Assembly (NCBI GenBank): GCA_030706385.1
Contig: JAUZOQ010000024.1
Location: 1-40,350, forward strand
Direction: 5' to 3'
Length of the DNA stretch: 40,350 nucleotides
From: Bacteroidota bacterium
GTDB taxonomy: Bacteria; Bacteroidota; Ignavibacteria; Palsa-1295
Below are positions 1-8,735 of the stretch, piece by piece. Made by a program: the position numbers and the translations under genes. Every line of letters starts with the position of its first letter. Position 1 is the stretch's first letter. Below the pieces are notes generated by a model. That model ran no database searches, was not told the DNA's origin, and saw only the letters and a list, made by a program, of their open reading frames with translations.

Positions 1-434
1 AAGGCGATTCGATTATTCCACAACTTTTGAGCACGGAGCAGGAAACTCGTATCTCCTCATCATTTTCCAAGATCGGTACGGAAGTTGAATCGGCCGTCGA
101 ATCGCTACGCACCATTATCGCTTCTACCGATCAGACGCTCGATCCGGCCCTGACGACGGTGAAAGGAAAAATGCTGACAGCACTTAAAGATCTCGAAGGA
201 AAATCACTTGCTGCCGAGCGGAAGAAGCAAAGCGGAGCGAGACAGCAATTCGAAAAGGCACTGAATGTCCTGCTTCCCGAAGGCAAACTTCAGGAGCGTG
301 AACTTTCATTATTGTACTTCTTAAACAAGTACGGAATGGATTTTTGGGCCAGATTGAAGCGGCAACTCATGGCAAAACCGCCGGAAACCGATAGTCATCA
401 TATCATCGGCGTATCGAATATTCTGAATTCATGA
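1..434 (+). CDS. bshC: Bacillithiol synthase BshC, 3' end only
   Basis: The reading frame is open from base 3 of the window and continues upstream of its edge, so this is the C-terminal part of a larger gene; the TTG at 27 is not a convincing start. The visible region is a helical, Lys/Glu-rich segment followed by 'EGKLQERELSLLYFLNKYG', which matches the conserved C-terminal signature of BshC (usually GGKLQERVLNxLPFLxRYG). BshC adds cysteine to glucosaminyl-malate in the last step of making bacillithiol, a low-molecular-weight thiol of Firmicutes and many Bacteroidota-related bacteria. The other bsh genes are not in the window. Recognition rests on the C-terminal motif only. Confidence 0.8.
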   Translation, partial: GDSIIPQLLSTEQETRISSSFSKIGTEVESAVESLRTIIASTDQTLDPALTTVKGKMLTALKDLEGKSLAAERKKQSGARQQFEKALNVLLPEGKLQERELSLLYFLNKYGMDFWARLKRQLMAKPPETDSHHIIGVSNILNS

Positions 435-497
435 TGCCTGGGCGACGGTGAACTTCCCTTTCGCTCTTCTCGTTATATGCAACCCTTGTAAAAGAAT

Positions 498-571
498 GCA
501 CCCGTAGCTCAATTGGATAGAGCATCTGACTACGGATCAGAAGGTTTGGGGTTCGAGTCCCTACGGGTGTA
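498..571 (+). tRNA. tRNA-Arg (anticodon ACG)
   Basis: A full cloverleaf can be drawn. The acceptor stem GCACCCG (498-504) pairs with CGGGTGT (564-570), closing with one G-T pair, and the discriminator is A571. The anticodon stem TCTGA/TCAGA encloses loop CTACGGA, giving anticodon ACG. The T arm carries TTCGAGT. ACG is normally edited to ICG and reads CGN arginine codons. The 3' CCA is not encoded (the next bases are CAA). It lies just downstream of bshC on the same strand. Confidence 0.95.
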
Positions 572-756
572 CAACGGCAAGGTCCTGCCATCGTAAAGTC
601 TGAGCATCTGTCGATCCGGGTTTAGGAACCCTCAAATCCAAGGACATTTACTCTCCGACAACTTTCGAGATTTTAAGATTGTCAAAGAATATTTTGATGC
701 AGCATCATCTATACTCGCGATTTCAAAGGTTCAAGTAATAGACTGAAAATAGAAAA

Positions 757-790
757 CCGCCGGAATTTACCGGCGGCCCTTCTTTTTTTT
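757..790. terminator. Rho-independent terminator, probably bidirectional
   Basis: A 7-bp GC stem, CCGCCGG (757-763) with CCGGCGG (770-776), has a 6-base loop. It is followed on the plus strand by CCCTTC and a run of eight T. On the minus strand the stem is followed by TTTTCTATTTTC, so it can also end the lipoprotein gene transcribed towards it from 1863. Confidence 0.75.
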
Positions 791-831
791 CAGTGCGAAC
801 CAATGTTTCTATTTTCTATGCTTCGATGAAT

Positions 832-1863
832 TTATCTCTTCCACTTTACGCCAACACTGCCAAATGAACCTACCGATGCGGCAGTAGAGGTGCCAGGCAC
901 GTTCTTATAGAGTGTGCCGGCGTTGACATACATGACGGAGCTATTGTTCGGAGACCAGGTGGGATAACCGGCATTGCTTGCGACACTGTTAGTCGTGGGA
1001 GTCGCACCTGTGCTAGGATCGCAGTAGTAAAGATGATAAGAACCCGACGCATATACGCTAAAGGCAAGCTTGTTCATTCCACTCCGCGACCATTCTAGTC
1101 CGAAGATCTGGCCGGAGACGTCAATGGTATCGGCCAGAGACCAATCCGAAGTATTATAGATCAGGATAGTTGATGCCGTCGAGCTAGTACGAATGAATGC
1201 GAGTTTCGAATCGTCCGGGTTCCAGGTGGGGTCTCCAAGTTTCACGCCACCCGTCGCATCGTATGAATAGATCTTCGATGGTGCAGTCAAGCCTGATTGA
1301 TCAACCACATAGACCGAATTTGTCGAACCATCCGCAGTGCTATAAGCGATCTTTCCCATCGTCGTCGTCGATGACCAGAATGCGTTATTCATACGGACGG
1401 TCTGGTCAGCAAGTCCAACGATCGTTCTCAAATTACTGGCGACCGGCACTCCGCTCGAATTAACGGAGATATCGAAGGCTTTGATCGTATCCGGAACGGT
1501 CCCTGTATTTCCATTCTGCGGATAGCCTCGTTGTGTCAGGCAGATCGAGCTTCCCGTTGGGGACCAACCCGGTGCGCCATCGAACGCGACCGCCCCTATC
1601 CAGTCCTTGGCAACCTGCACGGACGTGCTATTTGCCAAATTCGAATCTCCAACGAAGATCGCGGAGTATTGTGTAGTTTGCCCGTGAGATTTCGTATATA
1701 CGTAGCCGCTCCAGACCAATGCTGGATTTGCTGTGGTAGTACCGCTGACAGGTGCCTTGAGCGGCATTGGCTGCGTAATTCCCGAACTCGGATCTTGCTG
1801 GCATCCCGCGAATAGTGCAATCGCCAGGATCATCGCTGAAGAAATAGAAAGTACTTTGTGCAT
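832..1863 (-). CDS. Lipoprotein with TolB/PD40-type beta-propeller repeats
   Basis: The 343-residue product starts with a lipoprotein signal peptide whose lipobox is LFAGC, giving Cys21 as the lipidated residue, so it is expected to be membrane anchored on the outside of the inner membrane or in the outer membrane. The body holds repeats of the TolB/WD40-like form: 'PTWNPDDSKLAFIRTSS' around residues 210-225 and 'PTWSPNNSSVMYVNAG' near 305-320. These blades usually mediate protein or ligand binding; no catalytic motif was seen. It stands alone, with its own promoter-like sequence at 1901-1931 and a terminator below it. Function is unknown beyond the fold. Confidence 0.8.
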   Translation of the reverse strand: MHKVLSISSAMILAIALFAGCQQDPSSGITQPMPLKAPVSGTTTANPALVWSGYVYTKSHGQTTQYSAIFVGDSNLANSTSVQVAKDWIGAVAFDGAPGWSPTGSSICLTQRGYPQNGNTGTVPDTIKAFDISVNSSGVPVASNLRTIVGLADQTVRMNNAFWSSTTTMGKIAYSTADGSTNSVYVVDQSGLTAPSKIYSYDATGGVKLGDPTWNPDDSKLAFIRTSSTASTILIYNTSDWSLADTIDVSGQIFGLEWSRSGMNKLAFSVYASGSYHLYYCDPSTGATPTTNSVASNAGYPTWSPNNSSVMYVNAGTLYKNVPGTSTAASVGSFGSVGVKWKR

Positions 1864-1900
1864 TGTAGTTTTTTTAGTGATGAAATATGAATGAACACTG

Positions 1901-1931
1901 CAAAACTACAGGGAGAACCATGAAAAAACAA
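1901..1931 (-). promoter_or_regulatory. Bacteroidota-type promoter of the propeller lipoprotein
   Basis: Read on the minus strand, ATTG (complement of 1929-1932) is followed after 20 bases by TAGTTTTG (complement of 1901-1908). This fits the Bacteroidota TTTG / TAnnTTTG promoter form. Transcription would start near 1894, leaving a leader of about 30 bases before the ATG at 1863. Confidence 0.5.
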
Positions 1932-1969
1932 TTGCCGGAAGTCATGTTCTGCCATGACTTTTATCACGA

Positions 1970-4087
1970 TTATTGCTTCACTATTTTCTTCGTCATAACC
2001 GAATGATCAGAAACGATCCTCACATAATATATCCCCGGAGTATAACCGGAAAGATCGATGGTAAACTCAGGGCCCTTTATATTGTGAAGCTCGATCATCG
2101 TTTCGCCCAAAACATTCATAATGGAAACATTCGATGCATTCTCCGGAGCGCCTTTTAGCATGATAATTCCCTCTGTTGGATTTGGGGAAATACTAATTTG
2201 ATCGGAAATACTGCGTGGCGCGGCGTTAACAGAGAGCTGACCGAACTCCGCTATCGGCCGTCTCCAGATTCCGTAATCATTGCCAAGAATGATCTCAGAA
2301 CCACTCTGTGCTATTCCCCAGGTGGTGTAGTTTGTACTCGGAAGTCCTTGATTCGCATCAATCCAATTTGCTCCGCCATCCTTAGAAAAGAAGAATCCCC
2401 CGTCGCCTCTGGCTAAGAGGTTATTTCCGAAGGAGAGAAGCAAGTTCACTCCTTTATGGCCTGGTAATCCGTTATCCGCTTCGCTCCAGGTAGCACCACT
2501 ATCGGAAGAGACAAACACTCCTCCCGGAATGATACGATCAACCAGAGGGATGGCTGTGGCTGCAGCATAGAGTTTGGTACCGATTGTTACGATACTAATT
2601 ACATCATGGACTTCAAAAGATCCGAAGTTCGCACGCATCCAAGTCGTGCCGGTGTCCGCTGAAATAAAAACTCCGCCATCGCCTGCTGAACCTCCTCTTT
2701 CAGTTTGAGAAAAGAGAATGCCTCCGATCTTCGCAAAGTAACTTACGCCGTTTCCCTCAATCCCTGAACTTGCCGGCTGCCAAGTCTCTCCATTATCCAA
2801 GGAGCGATAAACACATCGTTGTTCGTTCTGCCAGTAATGGGTCCATGTACCAACAAAGAGAACGTTGCCCAACTCTCCAAGTCCCCAGACATTTGGGGAA
2901 GGTTCACCCTGATTGACACTTTCCCAATTCATTCCGTCGTCACTTGAACGATAAATACCGTTTCCGGCATCTGCCAGAAAGAGATCTGAGTTGTGAACCA
3001 AGAGAGCATTATTAAAGCTGTTTAATCCTCCATCATCCGTCAAGGATATCCAATTCCTTCCGTTATCCGATGACTTATAGAGTTTATCTATCGAAGCTGC
3101 ATAGAGATTACTACCTTTGACAGCAAATGCATGTCCGGGAATTCCCGTTAGCCCTGTATTGAAGTCCGCCCATAATGAGCCGCTGTTTTTTGAAATGGAG
3201 ACGCCTCGTATTGTTCCGGCAATGAGGGTTGTGCCATCGACATTGACGGCAGAGATTGCAAGCGTAGGCAATCCATCATTGACCGATACCCAGCTTTTAC
3301 CATTATCCGATGACATCTGAACTCCGTTTGCATCGGTTGCTGCGAAGAGGTTCTTTCCCGAGATTGCAATATCCCATACTGTGGCATTATTCATTGCGCC
3401 GGAGTTAATTGAAGTCCAGGTTGCGGCGTTATCGTTTGAGATATATACGCCTCCTCCGGTCGCCGCATATAATGTCGTACCGGAAGCAATCAACTTGTTC
3501 GCATAGGGCGAGCCGGTAGTTTGCCAATGCGTGCCAGAATCATCAGAGCGATAAATATCATCCTTTGCGCCTGCGAAAAGAGTAGTACCGATCACCGCCA
3601 GTGCAACACAATTCGTATCGAACAAACCGTTATCGGTACCGATATTTTCCCAATTCACTGCATCAGTCGATACAAATAATCCAGAAGATGTACCGGCAAA
3701 CATATTATTTCCATCAATCAAGAAAGTTTGCACATTCCTTGGCTGCAACGTTGTCTTCCAACTCGCTCCATTATCGGTCGAAATACCGAGTCCTCCGCTA
3801 GTCGCAGCATATAGTGTCGATCCGTTGATTGTCAGCGTATTGATAGTGTTACCCGGAAGTCCATCGCCCACAGGTTCCCAGCTGACTCCCTCATTCGTAG
3901 TGAGAAATGCCCCGGCTCCGTATGTGCCTGCAAAAAGATTCGCCCCACTTTTTGCGAAGCACCACACATTTGCACCAAACGGACCGTTTGTTTTGACCCA
4001 CTGTGCATGAGTGGCGGCAGTAACAAGTGTCACCAAGCATGCTGCACAGCATAGGCGAACGAAGAGTCGCATGGCATTATTTTTCAT
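1970..4087 (-). CDS. Secreted BNR/sortilin-like propeller protein with T9SS sorting domain
   Basis: The 705-residue protein has an N-terminal signal peptide ending near 'TAATHAQ'. It is then built of repeated BNR/Asp-box blades such as 'YRSSDDGMNWESVNQG' and 'FVSSDSGATWSEADNG' (S-x-D-x-G-x-x-W), the pattern of sialidase- and Ycf48-like propellers. Despite the Asp boxes there is no sign of a sialidase active site. The last ~75 residues, beginning 'ISPNPTEGIIMLKG' and ending 'YYVRIVSDHSVMTKKIVKQ', are a type A C-terminal sorting domain, so export through the T9SS and surface attachment or release are expected. It is a paralogue of the gene at 19174 and is divergent from the histidine kinase at 4278. 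An internal ATG at 4072 is an alternative start. Confidence 0.85.
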   Translation of the reverse strand: MKNNAMRLFVRLCCAACLVTLVTAATHAQWVKTNGPFGANVWCFAKSGANLFAGTYGAGAFLTTNEGVSWEPVGDGLPGNTINTLTINGSTLYAATSGGLGISTDNGASWKTTLQPRNVQTFLIDGNNMFAGTSSGLFVSTDAVNWENIGTDNGLFDTNCVALAVIGTTLFAGAKDDIYRSDDSGTHWQTTGSPYANKLIASGTTLYAATGGGVYISNDNAATWTSINSGAMNNATVWDIAISGKNLFAATDANGVQMSSDNGKSWVSVNDGLPTLAISAVNVDGTTLIAGTIRGVSISKNSGSLWADFNTGLTGIPGHAFAVKGSNLYAASIDKLYKSSDNGRNWISLTDDGGLNSFNNALLVHNSDLFLADAGNGIYRSSDDGMNWESVNQGEPSPNVWGLGELGNVLFVGTWTHYWQNEQRCVYRSLDNGETWQPASSGIEGNGVSYFAKIGGILFSQTERGGSAGDGGVFISADTGTTWMRANFGSFEVHDVISIVTIGTKLYAAATAIPLVDRIIPGGVFVSSDSGATWSEADNGLPGHKGVNLLLSFGNNLLARGDGGFFFSKDGGANWIDANQGLPSTNYTTWGIAQSGSEIILGNDYGIWRRPIAEFGQLSVNAAPRSISDQISISPNPTEGIIMLKGAPENASNVSIMNVLGETMIELHNIKGPEFTIDLSGYTPGIYYVRIVSDHSVMTKKIVKQ

Positions 4088-4253
4088 TTGATAATTTTAG
4101 ATTAATCTGATTGATATCCCCAGGCCCAAAATACTACACGTGGCATCCGGAAAACAAGCAAGGGAGTCAGTTTATTCGATGATAGTAGTCATAAAATATC
4201 ATTACTTTAATCATAATCTTACTTCGTTAGCCGTCACATTGAACAAAAGGATG

Positions 4254-4261
4254 TATCTTTG
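4254..4261 (+). promoter_or_regulatory. Possible -7 element before the histidine kinase gene
   Basis: TATCTTTG matches TAnnTTTG and lies 17 bases before the chosen ATG at 4278. No good -33 TTTG sits 20 bases upstream. It favours 4278 over the upstream GTG at 4140, which would place the promoter inside the coding sequence. Confidence 0.35.
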
Positions 4262-4277
4262 GACTCTGTATTATCGA

Positions 4278-7200
4278 ATGGTGAAAATATTATATTTGAA
4301 AAAGACTCTCTTTGCTCTTGTAATCTGCTCAATAAGTGCTGCAGCTTCCTATTCTCAGATTGCCGAGCAAAGTAATGTATTGCGTGCACGGCACCTCAGC
4401 ATTCGCGATGGTCTTTCTTCCAATCTTTTATATTGCCTTTTTCAGGATTCGAAAGGGTTTATATGGATAGGGACCGGAGCCGGCTTAGATAAATATGACG
4501 GTCATACATTCAGAAAATATTTGCAGCACACAGAAGATTCAATCGGAAATGCGATCGAATGGCAATCCTATAATTGGACGACTTCTATTACCGAAGATAA
4601 CTCGGGTACGATCTGGGCAACACGAGGATTGCTTGTCTCTATCGACCGGAAAACCGGGAAGGAGACCTGGTACCGCCATGATAAAAATAACTCCGGTTCA
4701 ATTGGGGATAAATTTGCAGGCACAGCATTTGTCGATTCCAAAGGGCGTTTATGGGTAGGTCTTGAGACGGGACAACTTGACCTCTTCGAACCAAAAACAA
4801 AAACCTTTCGACATTTTGATTATCTTACACGACGCACTGGGTCACTCCGGGAAACCGAAGGAATAAAGCAAATAAGCGAACGAGACGACGGGCGGCTCAT
4901 TCTTAGCTCCGGCGGGTTCTCGGCTGTTACAATATTCGATCCGAACGACGGTTCGTTTACCGATCCGATATTCGACCGCATTGATGCCGGAAGCGGTTTT
5001 TTTTCCGAAGTAGCAATCGATAGGTTGAATCGGAAATCAATTTCCGTATATAGTGACACGATCAATAAATCGATAGTTCTTTTCCAAGGAACTCCGTTTC
5101 ATCTGTCGTCACAAAAAATAACCATTCCGAGAGATCGGTTCTCTTTGCTAAACCTGCACGCCGATAAGACACTACTGTACCGTGGTGAAGAAAAATACTG
5201 GTTTACATCCGAATCAAGCGGTTTGCTGGAATTAGATTACAAGAACGGAAACATATCTGTAGTCAGCGTCCTTGACGAGCAGAAATCACCGGTAAGCATT
5301 CTCGATGTCTTCAGATCACGGGATGGAAAAATATGGATGCGCTCGACAAAGGGACTATACGTTGCCAATGATAGAGACAATGCATTCTATACGATCATGC
5401 TCCATACTATCGGCAAGGATCAACTTACTATTCCTATCCGCACACTTTTTATTGACAAAGCGCAAACCTTATGGGCTGGCACTGGGCAGGGTACCATATT
5501 CCGTTATGATTCTGCACATGCGCAGTTTCGTGAGGCGATCACATTCCCTTCACACTCTTTGTATCCACGGCCTTCGAAGATCAATGGCATTGTGCAGGAC
5601 AAGAATTCGCGGTTATGGATAACAGTGCGAGGCGGTTCGCTCTATAGCATCGACTCACCATTCACAAGGGCGATCCGCAGAGCAGAAAAGCCTTTAAGCA
5701 TCCCTGAGGAAACTAATAGAAGCTCATGGAATGCGATGGTTGATACGGATGGCATTGTATGGACGGGATATATGCAGTTCGGAAGAAAAACGCCGGAAGG
5801 CTTCGGCTTAATGCGTGTCGATCCGAATAGCCTGCGTGTCGATCGCTTTTCCTATTTGCCGGATAGCTCGATATTAGGGTTAGTCTCTGTCTATGAACGG
5901 GATAGGAATACATTATGGGTCGGAGCAGGAGTTGGATTATGCATTTTTGATAAACGAACGGAGAGATTCTCCAAAATATATTCTCATGATCCGAAAGACA
6001 ATCATAGTATAAGTAAGGGTGCTGTTTGGCTTTTGTTTCGAGATCACAGGAACAGATTGTGGATTCCTACAGAATCCGGACTCGATCTTCTTAACGAAAA
6101 AGAAGGAGTATTTACGCATTTTGCAATCGGAAATGGCCAGCCGCAAAATGCTATCTCCGCCATTGTAGAAGACAGGCTCGGCAAATTATGGCTTGCAACA
6201 GAGAATGGCATAGTATGTTTCGATCCCGAGACGAGCACTTCGATCACCTATACTTCAGAAGATGGACTTCCAGATGATCCGTTGCGTTTCACAACTGCCG
6301 TCACATCTCAAGCGGGTGAATTCTTCTTCGGCGGTGCAGATGGCGTCACATGTTTTTTCCCGGCACAAATCCAAAAGTCAGATGTAACAACTCCCCTGCT
6401 CCTGACAAATTTCAAAGTCTCAGATAGCGTGTGGTATGATGAACTTGCGAATAGCGATACGATCAGCTTGACCTATAAAGAGAATTATTTTTCAGTCGAT
6501 ATATCGTTTCTTACTTTCGGCAATACTTCACAACAACAGTACGAGTATATGCTCGAAGGATATGATAAACAATGGATAAAAGCCGGAGATAGACGAACCA
6601 TATCATATAATAACGTCCCTCCCGGGAATTACCGGATGAAGGTTCGCGCCTCTACTAGAGGAGAAAAAGTATTTCAGAATGAAGTTTCCGCCTTTATATA
6701 TATTACTCCTCCCTTTTGGGATAGATGGTGGTTCAGAAGCTTTGGCCTGCTCTTGCTTATCAGTCTGTTATTTTATTTCTTTAATGCGCGGAGAAACAAG
6801 CAGTTGTTACTGCAAAATCGACTTGACGATGCACGCGAAAGCGAGCGCGTTAACCTTGCGGGTGAATTGCATGACGGCCCGCTTCAGGATCTCTACGGCG
6901 CACGCTTTCTGCTCGAGCCCCTGCTCGCAAAGGATGAACACGATGCATCAGCGATTAAACTTGACGAGGTGCTCGCTAAAGTTCGGCGTGATCTCCGGGC
7001 AATGACGGGAGAGCTTCAGATCCCGCATTTCGATTCTGGATTTGCTGAAGAGTTGCGCGTGTTTTGTACGTCATTTGCAGAACGGCATCCGACTATCGAA
7101 GTCATTGAACATATAGCGGAAGAAGCGAAGCCGCTTCCTCTTGTCATACAACAAAACCTTTTCCGCTTATTCAGGACGGCAATGGCGAACGTCGCCAAAC

Positions 7201-7430
7201 ATGCAAATGCTTCCCGCGTTGAAATACTTTTTGCCACCAGAGAGGGTACGATTACGTTAAAGATCATTGATAACGGCACAGGATTTATGGTGCCGAACGA
7301 TCTTGGCTCCTTAGTGCAAAATAAGCATTACGGATTATTCTTGATGCATTCCTATGCCCAGACCATAAAAGCGAAGTATTCAGTACATTCAAGACCGGGA
7401 TTCGGCACGGAAGTGGGAGTTTTTATCTAA
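4278..7430 (+). CDS. Sensor histidine kinase with periplasmic two-component propellers
   Basis: From the ATG at 4278 the product has 1050 residues, beginning with a signal peptide or TM segment (VKILYLKKTLFALVICSIS). The large N-terminal part has repeated 'regulator propeller' blades, for example 'FQDSKGFIWIGTGAGLDKYD' near residue 50 and 'DRLGKLWLATENGIVCFDP' near 635. A Y_Y_Y-type domain ('PPGNYRMKVRAS') then leads to a TM helix at about 815-840 ('SFGLLLLISLLFYFF'). The cytoplasmic part is a HisKA_3 dimerisation domain with 'ELHDGPLQDL' (phospho-acceptor His865) and an HATPase domain with N box 'NVAKHANASRVEIL' and 'IIDNGTGF'. The kinase likely senses an extracytoplasmic ligand and phosphorylates the regulator 7 bases downstream. 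The long extension back to a GTG at 4140 has no signal-peptide logic and was not used. Confidence 0.9.
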   Translation: MVKILYLKKTLFALVICSISAAASYSQIAEQSNVLRARHLSIRDGLSSNLLYCLFQDSKGFIWIGTGAGLDKYDGHTFRKYLQHTEDSIGNAIEWQSYNWTTSITEDNSGTIWATRGLLVSIDRKTGKETWYRHDKNNSGSIGDKFAGTAFVDSKGRLWVGLETGQLDLFEPKTKTFRHFDYLTRRTGSLRETEGIKQISERDDGRLILSSGGFSAVTIFDPNDGSFTDPIFDRIDAGSGFFSEVAIDRLNRKSISVYSDTINKSIVLFQGTPFHLSSQKITIPRDRFSLLNLHADKTLLYRGEEKYWFTSESSGLLELDYKNGNISVVSVLDEQKSPVSILDVFRSRDGKIWMRSTKGLYVANDRDNAFYTIMLHTIGKDQLTIPIRTLFIDKAQTLWAGTGQGTIFRYDSAHAQFREAITFPSHSLYPRPSKINGIVQDKNSRLWITVRGGSLYSIDSPFTRAIRRAEKPLSIPEETNRSSWNAMVDTDGIVWTGYMQFGRKTPEGFGLMRVDPNSLRVDRFSYLPDSSILGLVSVYERDRNTLWVGAGVGLCIFDKRTERFSKIYSHDPKDNHSISKGAVWLLFRDHRNRLWIPTESGLDLLNEKEGVFTHFAIGNGQPQNAISAIVEDRLGKLWLATENGIVCFDPETSTSITYTSEDGLPDDPLRFTTAVTSQAGEFFFGGADGVTCFFPAQIQKSDVTTPLLLTNFKVSDSVWYDELANSDTISLTYKENYFSVDISFLTFGNTSQQQYEYMLEGYDKQWIKAGDRRTISYNNVPPGNYRMKVRASTRGEKVFQNEVSAFIYITPPFWDRWWFRSFGLLLLISLLFYFFNARRNKQLLLQNRLDDARESERVNLAGELHDGPLQDLYGARFLLEPLLAKDEHDASAIKLDEVLAKVRRDLRAMTGELQIPHFDSGFAEELRVFCTSFAERHPTIEVIEHIAEEAKPLPLVIQQNLFRLFRTAMANVAKHANASRVEILFATREGTITLKIIDNGTGFMVPNDLGSLVQNKHYGLFLMHSYAQTIKAKYSVHSRPGFGTEVGVFI

Positions 7431-7437
7431 GACAATT

Positions 7438-8067
7438 ATGAATGCGATTCGCGTTCTCATAGCAGACGATCACGAAATGGTTCGCAAAGGTATCCGGTCA
7501 TGGCTTGAAGCGGAACCGGATATCGAAGTGGTCGATGATATCGAGCGCGCAAAAGATGTTTTTATCAAGGTCAATCATCATAAGCCGGATGTGCTTATGA
7601 TCGACCTTCATTTCCCCGATCGGCACGGACTCGATGTGATCCGCGAACTTCGCGCAGCCGGGAATACGACTCCAATTCTTGTCATGACCGGTTATGAAAA
7701 GCAGCGTGCCAAAGCTGTGCTCGAAGCAGGAGCAAATGGTTTTATCAGCAAAGAAGAATCGAAAGAACGCGTGATCGAAGCCGTACGGTGGGCTTCCAGA
7801 CGCGAAAACGGTTTATGGATCAGCCCGGTTGCGGCGAAAGAAGTTGTCGAATCCGATAAGGCTATTGCTCAAGCCGATCTCACAAAAACCGAGATCAAGA
7901 TCCTCTCGCTCATCGAGCGTTCGAATTCCGAAATTGCTGAAAAACTCTATCTTTCCGAAGGCACGATTAAGAATCATATCTCGAATATCTATAGTAAGCT
8001 TGGAGTAAAAAGCCGCCAGGATGCGGCCACTTGGTCGCACAAGCATGGGCTTTCCGAACCCCGTTAG
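7438..8067 (+). CDS. NarL/LuxR-family response regulator
   Basis: The 209-residue protein has a receiver domain: acidic pocket Asp10-Asp11, phospho-acceptor Asp56 in 'LMIDLHFPD', Thr in 'ILVMTGYEK' and Lys in 'FISKEESKE'. It is joined to a LuxR-type helix-turn-helix ('LTKTEIKILSLIERSNSEIA' then 'LSEGTIKNHISNIYSKLGVK'). It follows the kinase gene by 7 bases, so the two are almost certainly one operon and a cognate pair. HisKA_3 kinases typically partner NarL-type regulators. Target genes are unknown; the divergent T9SS propeller gene at 4087 is a reasonable candidate from position only. Confidence 0.95.
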   Translation: MNAIRVLIADDHEMVRKGIRSWLEAEPDIEVVDDIERAKDVFIKVNHHKPDVLMIDLHFPDRHGLDVIRELRAAGNTTPILVMTGYEKQRAKAVLEAGANGFISKEESKERVIEAVRWASRRENGLWISPVAAKEVVESDKAIAQADLTKTEIKILSLIERSNSEIAEKLYLSEGTIKNHISNIYSKLGVKSRQDAATWSHKHGLSEPR

Positions 8068-8327
8068 ACCGATCTCTCTAACTAATTACAATCTGTAACG
8101 AAAATCACTGCTTTCTTTGAGGCGGACAGGCGAGACTGCTGGACATATCCATTCGAAGTTTTCATCTCTAGCTGAACCCTTTCAGCGAGATGATGAGAAA
8201 TCTAACCTTGTTTCAGAAAGTTTGGGGTGCGAATCCTTTGCGTTCATCGCTGCTTCGAACCGAGCATCCGACTTCTTGCGGTCCGCTTCGATGGACTTAG
8301 AATAATCTTGATCGGGCTGATTGCATT

Positions 8328-8735
8328 TTAGCCCATTCCCAGCATTTCTTTTGCTTCCTCTGATAGTCGTTCGGGAGTCCATTGAGGCTCCCATACGAGA
8401 TCGACTACGGTTTTCTTTTGCGGGAAGTACAACTCGATCGCTCGTTCGACTGCCTCAATAATACTGCCATGCATGGGGCAGCCGGGTGTCGTCATGGTCA
8501 TCTTAATATAGATGTCGTTCTCAGTCACCCGAAGTTCGTAGACGAGCCCGAGATCCACAACATTAATCCCTAACTCGGGGTCGAGGATCCCGCGCAGCGT
8601 CTGGAGAACGAGTCCCTGCTCGATCGAAAATTGGTTACCGCCCACCGTTCCCGGCAGATCCAAATCTGCATAGCTACCGGAATTCTCCGGCGAATCCGGA
8701 GCCAATGCTTTTTCATCAAGATCAAAAATATTCAT
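8328..8735 (-). CDS. DUF59/MIP18-family iron-sulfur assembly factor
   Basis: The 135-residue protein from the ATG at 8735 is a DUF59 domain: 'LRGILDPELGINVVDLGLVY' followed by 'IKMTMTTPGCPMHGSIIEAV', with the conserved Cys in TPGCP. Family members (SufT, PaaD, MIP18) help insert or mature Fe-S clusters. The start overlaps the upstream membrane-protein gene by an ATGA, which indicates translational coupling; a longer frame back to 8864 lies entirely inside that gene and was rejected. As the last gene of the 11947-8328 unit, it may repair or load Fe-S proteins under nitrosative or oxidative conditions; this is inferred from context. Confidence 0.85.
   Translation of the reverse strand: MNIFDLDEKALAPDSPENSGSYADLDLPGTVGGNQFSIEQGLVLQTLRGILDPELGINVVDLGLVYELRVTENDIYIKMTMTTPGCPMHGSIIEAVERAIELYFPQKKTVVDLVWEPQWTPERLSEEAKEMLGMG

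Noticed and set aside
8117-8394. Short frames on both strands in the 8068-8327 gap
   Set aside because: The plus and minus frames overlap each other, the minus one runs into the DUF59 gene, and neither shows a start signal or family motif.
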